IMG/VR virus record: IMGVR_UViG_3300017781_000058
Coordinates: 1-34,309 of that record
From: a virus
Length of the DNA stretch: 34,309 nucleotides
Reading direction: 5' to 3' (one strand)
Shown here in pieces: positions 32,603-34,309 of the stretch (the first letter of the stretch is position 1; each line of letters begins with the position of its first letter). Below the pieces are notes generated by a model that did not search any database, was not told where the DNA came from, and saw only the letters and a program-made list of their open reading frames with translations. A program made the translations under genes and the position numbers.

Positions 32603-33311
32603 TCATTTCTTCTCCTGATGGTGTAGTTGTGGTAACATTTAAATCCAATGCTGGGGTATTATCTTTGACTATCTTTCTAATATCTTGGCTATCTTTGATT
32701 GGCATAGTTTGAATAAACTGTGCTATAGTCATTCTGTCTCTCATTCCATCTATTTCTACTAACATTTTTTCTAGTTGTTTTGTCATAAATGGATTGATTG
32801 GGTCATTTTTATGTGTCTCGTCAATTTTTCTAAGTTCTTCTTGGTCTGTTGGGGTTATAAACTTTAGTTTTACTTTTTTCTTAGATTTTTCTAAATAAAA
32901 CTCGAATTCGTTTTTGTCGTCTAGTTTAACCTTAACATCTTTGGTTTTTAAAATTGATAGGTCGAAGGTTGTCTCAAATTTTTCACCTGTTTTAGGGTCA
33001 GTTAATTGGACAGTATAATCTGTACCAAAAGCAGTATTACGTAAAAAAACTAAAATAGCTTGTTTATCACATTCTGGCATATCAGCAATTTGGATATCTT
33101 TATCTAAGATTTTCTTGGCTATTAGTTGGTTAACTAGTTCACCGGTACCCTGAAGTGATTGTGACGCTAATAGATTTTCGTCTGAAGCATTAAGGTAGGT
33201 TACTTTTACAGCTTTTTTCTTATTTTTGTAGAACATCCCTTCCGAAGGTAGGGGAACCATGTCATAAGGTAACATAGTTTCTGTGTCTGGTCTTAAATTA
33301 TCTTCTAGCAT
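32550..33311 (-). CDS. gp26: Tail assembly chaperone / baseplate protein, T4 gp26-like
   Basis: A 253-aa protein resembling the T4 baseplate protein family (T4 gp26, about 208 aa). Visible signatures are the N-terminal PLPSEGMFYKNKKKAVKVTY segment, the SDENLLASQSLQGTGELVNQ helix, and LVFLRNTAFGTDYTV, which corresponds to the conserved LR..s.G..Y region of the family. By position, between tail tube and tape measure, it is the equivalent of the lambda gpG chaperone that coats the tape measure during tail assembly. The gene follows a 170-bp AT-rich gap. Its last codons contain a slippery TTTTTTC and overlap a gp51-like reading frame, which suggests a second, frameshifted product of about 308 residues. 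Confidence 0.82.
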   Translation of the reverse strand: MLEDNLRPDTETMLPYDMVPLPSEGMFYKNKKKAVKVTYLNASDENLLASQSLQGTGELVNQLIAKKILDKDIQIADMPECDKQAILVFLRNTAFGTDYTVQLTDPKTGEKFETTFDLSILKTKDVKVKLDDKNEFEFYLEKSKKKVKLKFITPTDQEELRKIDETHKNDPINPFMTKQLEKMLVEIDGMRDRMTIAQFIQTMPIKDSQDIRKIVKDNTPALDLNVTTTTPSGEEMKVSVSLGVEFFRPFYGL

Positions 33312-33433
33312 AAATTATATTTTATATTATATTGCTTAATTATATAGCTTTTATTTTATTAGTAAATATTGCTGCTATATTATTATATATATAAAGCTTC
33401 AATAATTTAAATAATAAAGTCAAGTCTTTAAGC

Positions 33434-33462
33434 AAAAAAAAAGCCCTAAAAAGGACTTTTTT
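33434..33462 (-). terminator. Intrinsic terminator after the tail tube gene
   Basis: On the coding strand AAAAAGTCC (33461-33453) can pair with GGGCTTTTT (33446-33438) across a 6-nt loop (TTTTTA). The 9-bp stem has one G-U pair and is followed by four more T residues. It lies about 20 bp after the tail tube stop codon. Because both arms are flanked by A or T runs it could also act on the other strand, but no gene there would use it. Confidence 0.85.
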
Positions 33463-33481
33463 AATTTTATTTAAATTATTG

Positions 33482-33970
33482 TTAGTAAACTAAGATACAT
33501 CTGTCCGGTCTTAGCGTAGCTGATATTGTAGCTAAACCATCATCACTATAACCTAAACTATCGAAATTAACATCAGTAAGGAACGTTCCTTGCATTATCC
33601 ATTTCTCTACCACTACACCTGTTGGGTCTAGTAATTCTAAGTCTATATTTTTCTTGTACCCCGCAGCGTAACCCATTCTTCCTGTAACCGACTCTGCATG
33701 TAGTCTAACCCACTCCATTAATGCTTGTGCAGCAGATGGTCCAATTGGGTCTCTAAATGTAACATTTATTGTGTTCCATGTAAATCTACCAGCTACATAA
33801 GTAGATGTATTAAGGAACGGCACTTCCACAGAATTAATTGTTACTTGTGGTCTAGATGTACTTTCTACATACCATTCATTAATTCCCAAAGATGAATCGA
33901 ATCTTAAGATAAACCTATTCTTTTTCTTTGGTTCATAAGGTATAGGCATTTTCATTAATAAGTCAGCCAT
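33482..33970 (-). CDS. gp19: Tail tube protein, T4 gp19-like
   Basis: A 162-aa protein that should polymerise into the inner tail tube through which DNA passes. Length matches T4 gp19 (about 163 aa). The sequence has the family pattern: an N-terminal MPIPYEPKKKNRFILRF strand, a WYVESTSRPQVTINSVEVPF segment, the FTWNTINVTFRDPIGPSA strand and turn, and a C-terminal LGYSDDGLATISATLRPDR strand. The start is an ATG preceded by an A-rich leader without a Shine-Dalgarno site. A strong intrinsic terminator follows within about 50 bp, as expected for a virion protein made in many copies. Downstream genes are tail chaperones and the tape measure, matching the usual tail-module order. Confidence 0.93.
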   Translation of the reverse strand: MADLLMKMPIPYEPKKKNRFILRFDSSLGINEWYVESTSRPQVTINSVEVPFLNTSTYVAGRFTWNTINVTFRDPIGPSAAQALMEWVRLHAESVTGRMGYAAGYKKNIDLELLDPTGVVVEKWIMQGTFLTDVNFDSLGYSDDGLATISATLRPDRCILVY

Positions 33971-34008
33971 ATCTTTTTAATTTTTAATTTTAGTTTTTTA
34001 TTATATCT

Positions 34009-34015
34009 ATAAATA
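34009..34015 (-). promoter_or_regulatory. TATTTAT motif before the tail tube gene
   Basis: The coding strand reads GTATATTTATAGATATAATA here, 38 nt before the tail tube start codon. It is one of seven intergenic copies of TATTTAT[A/T] in the window. I see no -35 element. Its role as a late promoter is inferred. Confidence 0.35.
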
Positions 34016-34037
34016 TACGGGTAATGAAAAAAATGTT

Positions 34038-34309
34038 TTAATTTAGTTGTTTTACTATTATTTTATTAATCTCACCTTCCGATGTATCATAAACTACAAA
34101 ATCTACTTGTGGAAATTCTAGTTGTAATACTTCTTTTATAAAATCTGTAATAGCATTTATATTACCTAAATCATCATCACTAAACCCAATAGATAATTTA
34201 TTATATTCTGTACCAACCATTTCTTTAGTCTTCTGTACTATTTTAGTTACGTAATCTCTTAATGCTATTTTTTTATTTTCTTCTGGGTTTAAAGCACTTT
34301 CGTTATCCA
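34038..34309 (-). CDS. Unknown protein, 5' end outside the window
   Basis: The frame is open from the right edge of the window to a stop at 34038. An internal ATG at 34220 would give only 60 aa, but the frame stays open upstream of it (about 29 further codons, beginning DNESALNPEENKK), so the true start is outside the window. About 89 residues are visible. They look like a small soluble alpha/beta protein, with a basic helical stretch followed by an acidic C-terminal part containing IGFSDDDLGNINAI. I recognise no family. It lies 67 bp upstream of the tail tube gene, so a virion or assembly role is possible from context only. Confidence 0.6.
   Translation of the reverse strand, partial: DNESALNPEENKKIALRDYVTKIVQKTKEMVGTEYNKLSIGFSDDDLGNINAITDFIKEVLQLEFPQVDFVVYDTSEGEINKIIVKQLN

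Noticed and set aside
33312-33433. A promoter in the AT-rich gap before the gp26-like gene (TTGAAG-N17-TATAGC and TTGACT further upstream)
   Set aside because: The -10 match is weak and the better TTGACT has no -10 at normal spacing. The region is so AT-rich that partial matches are expected by chance.
1-34309. tRNA genes, CRISPR arrays, insertion sequences, attachment sites or self-splicing introns
   Set aside because: I saw no cloverleaf-like or regularly spaced repeat sequence, no transposase or integrase motif and no interruption in the conserved enzymes. Coding density leaves little room, although a weak tRNA could be missed without a scan.

Overview
The window is the tail, baseplate and replication region of a large AT-rich contractile-tailed phage that is distantly T4-like. 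All 26 genes I can support lie on the minus strand, so the story reads from base 34309 down to base 1. Recognisable T4-type genes are the tail tube (gp19), the gp26/gp51 tail-assembly proteins, a tape measure, baseplate gp25 and gp6, a gp32-like ssDNA-binding protein, UvsX, a 5' exonuclease and a DnaB-type helicase. The host is most likely a member of the Bacteroidota. Start codons are preceded by A-rich runs rather than Shine-Dalgarno sites, one promoter fits the Bacteroidota TTTG / TAnnTTTG pattern, and a small gene resembles DUF5522, which I associate mainly with that phylum. The host assignment is inference.

Layout in the direction of transcription. (1) 34309-32344: a cut-off unknown gene, the tail tube gene with a good intrinsic terminator after it, then a gp26-like gene and a gp51-like reading frame that appear joined by a programmed frameshift. 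(2) 32343-19781: tape measure, a 957-aa structural protein, a 371-aa unknown, a LysM-like baseplate protein and a 2102-aa hub-like protein ending in an M23 peptidase domain. (3) 19723-11122: two small or acidic unknowns, then gp32-like SSB, UvsX, a SlyD-like prolyl isomerase, 5' exonuclease, a 147-aa unknown, replicative helicase, a B12-dependent ribonucleotide reductase (NrdJ), a zinc-ribbon protein and the DUF5522-like protein. (4) 11101-1: gp25, gp6, then four large virion proteins that I cannot name (1140, 605 and 287 aa, and more than 867 aa running off the left edge). The replication and nucleotide block therefore sits between two halves of the tail module.

Regulation. A TATTTAT[A/T] motif on the coding strand lies in seven of the ten intergenic gaps of 20 bp or more, and in five of these it is only 11-19 nt before the start codon. 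It divides the window into plausible transcription units and is my best candidate for an undescribed late promoter or translation-start element. The gp32-like gene instead has a near-consensus promoter bracketed by an inverted repeat.

There is no gene-free stretch longer than about 170 bp. I saw no tRNA, CRISPR array, insertion sequence or plus-strand gene. The least understood material is the set of giant structural proteins: a 2102-aa hub with an atypical peptidase site, an 1140-aa wedge-position protein with a long hydrophobic segment, and a cysteine-rich protein with a CxxC pair and carbohydrate-binding-like modules.
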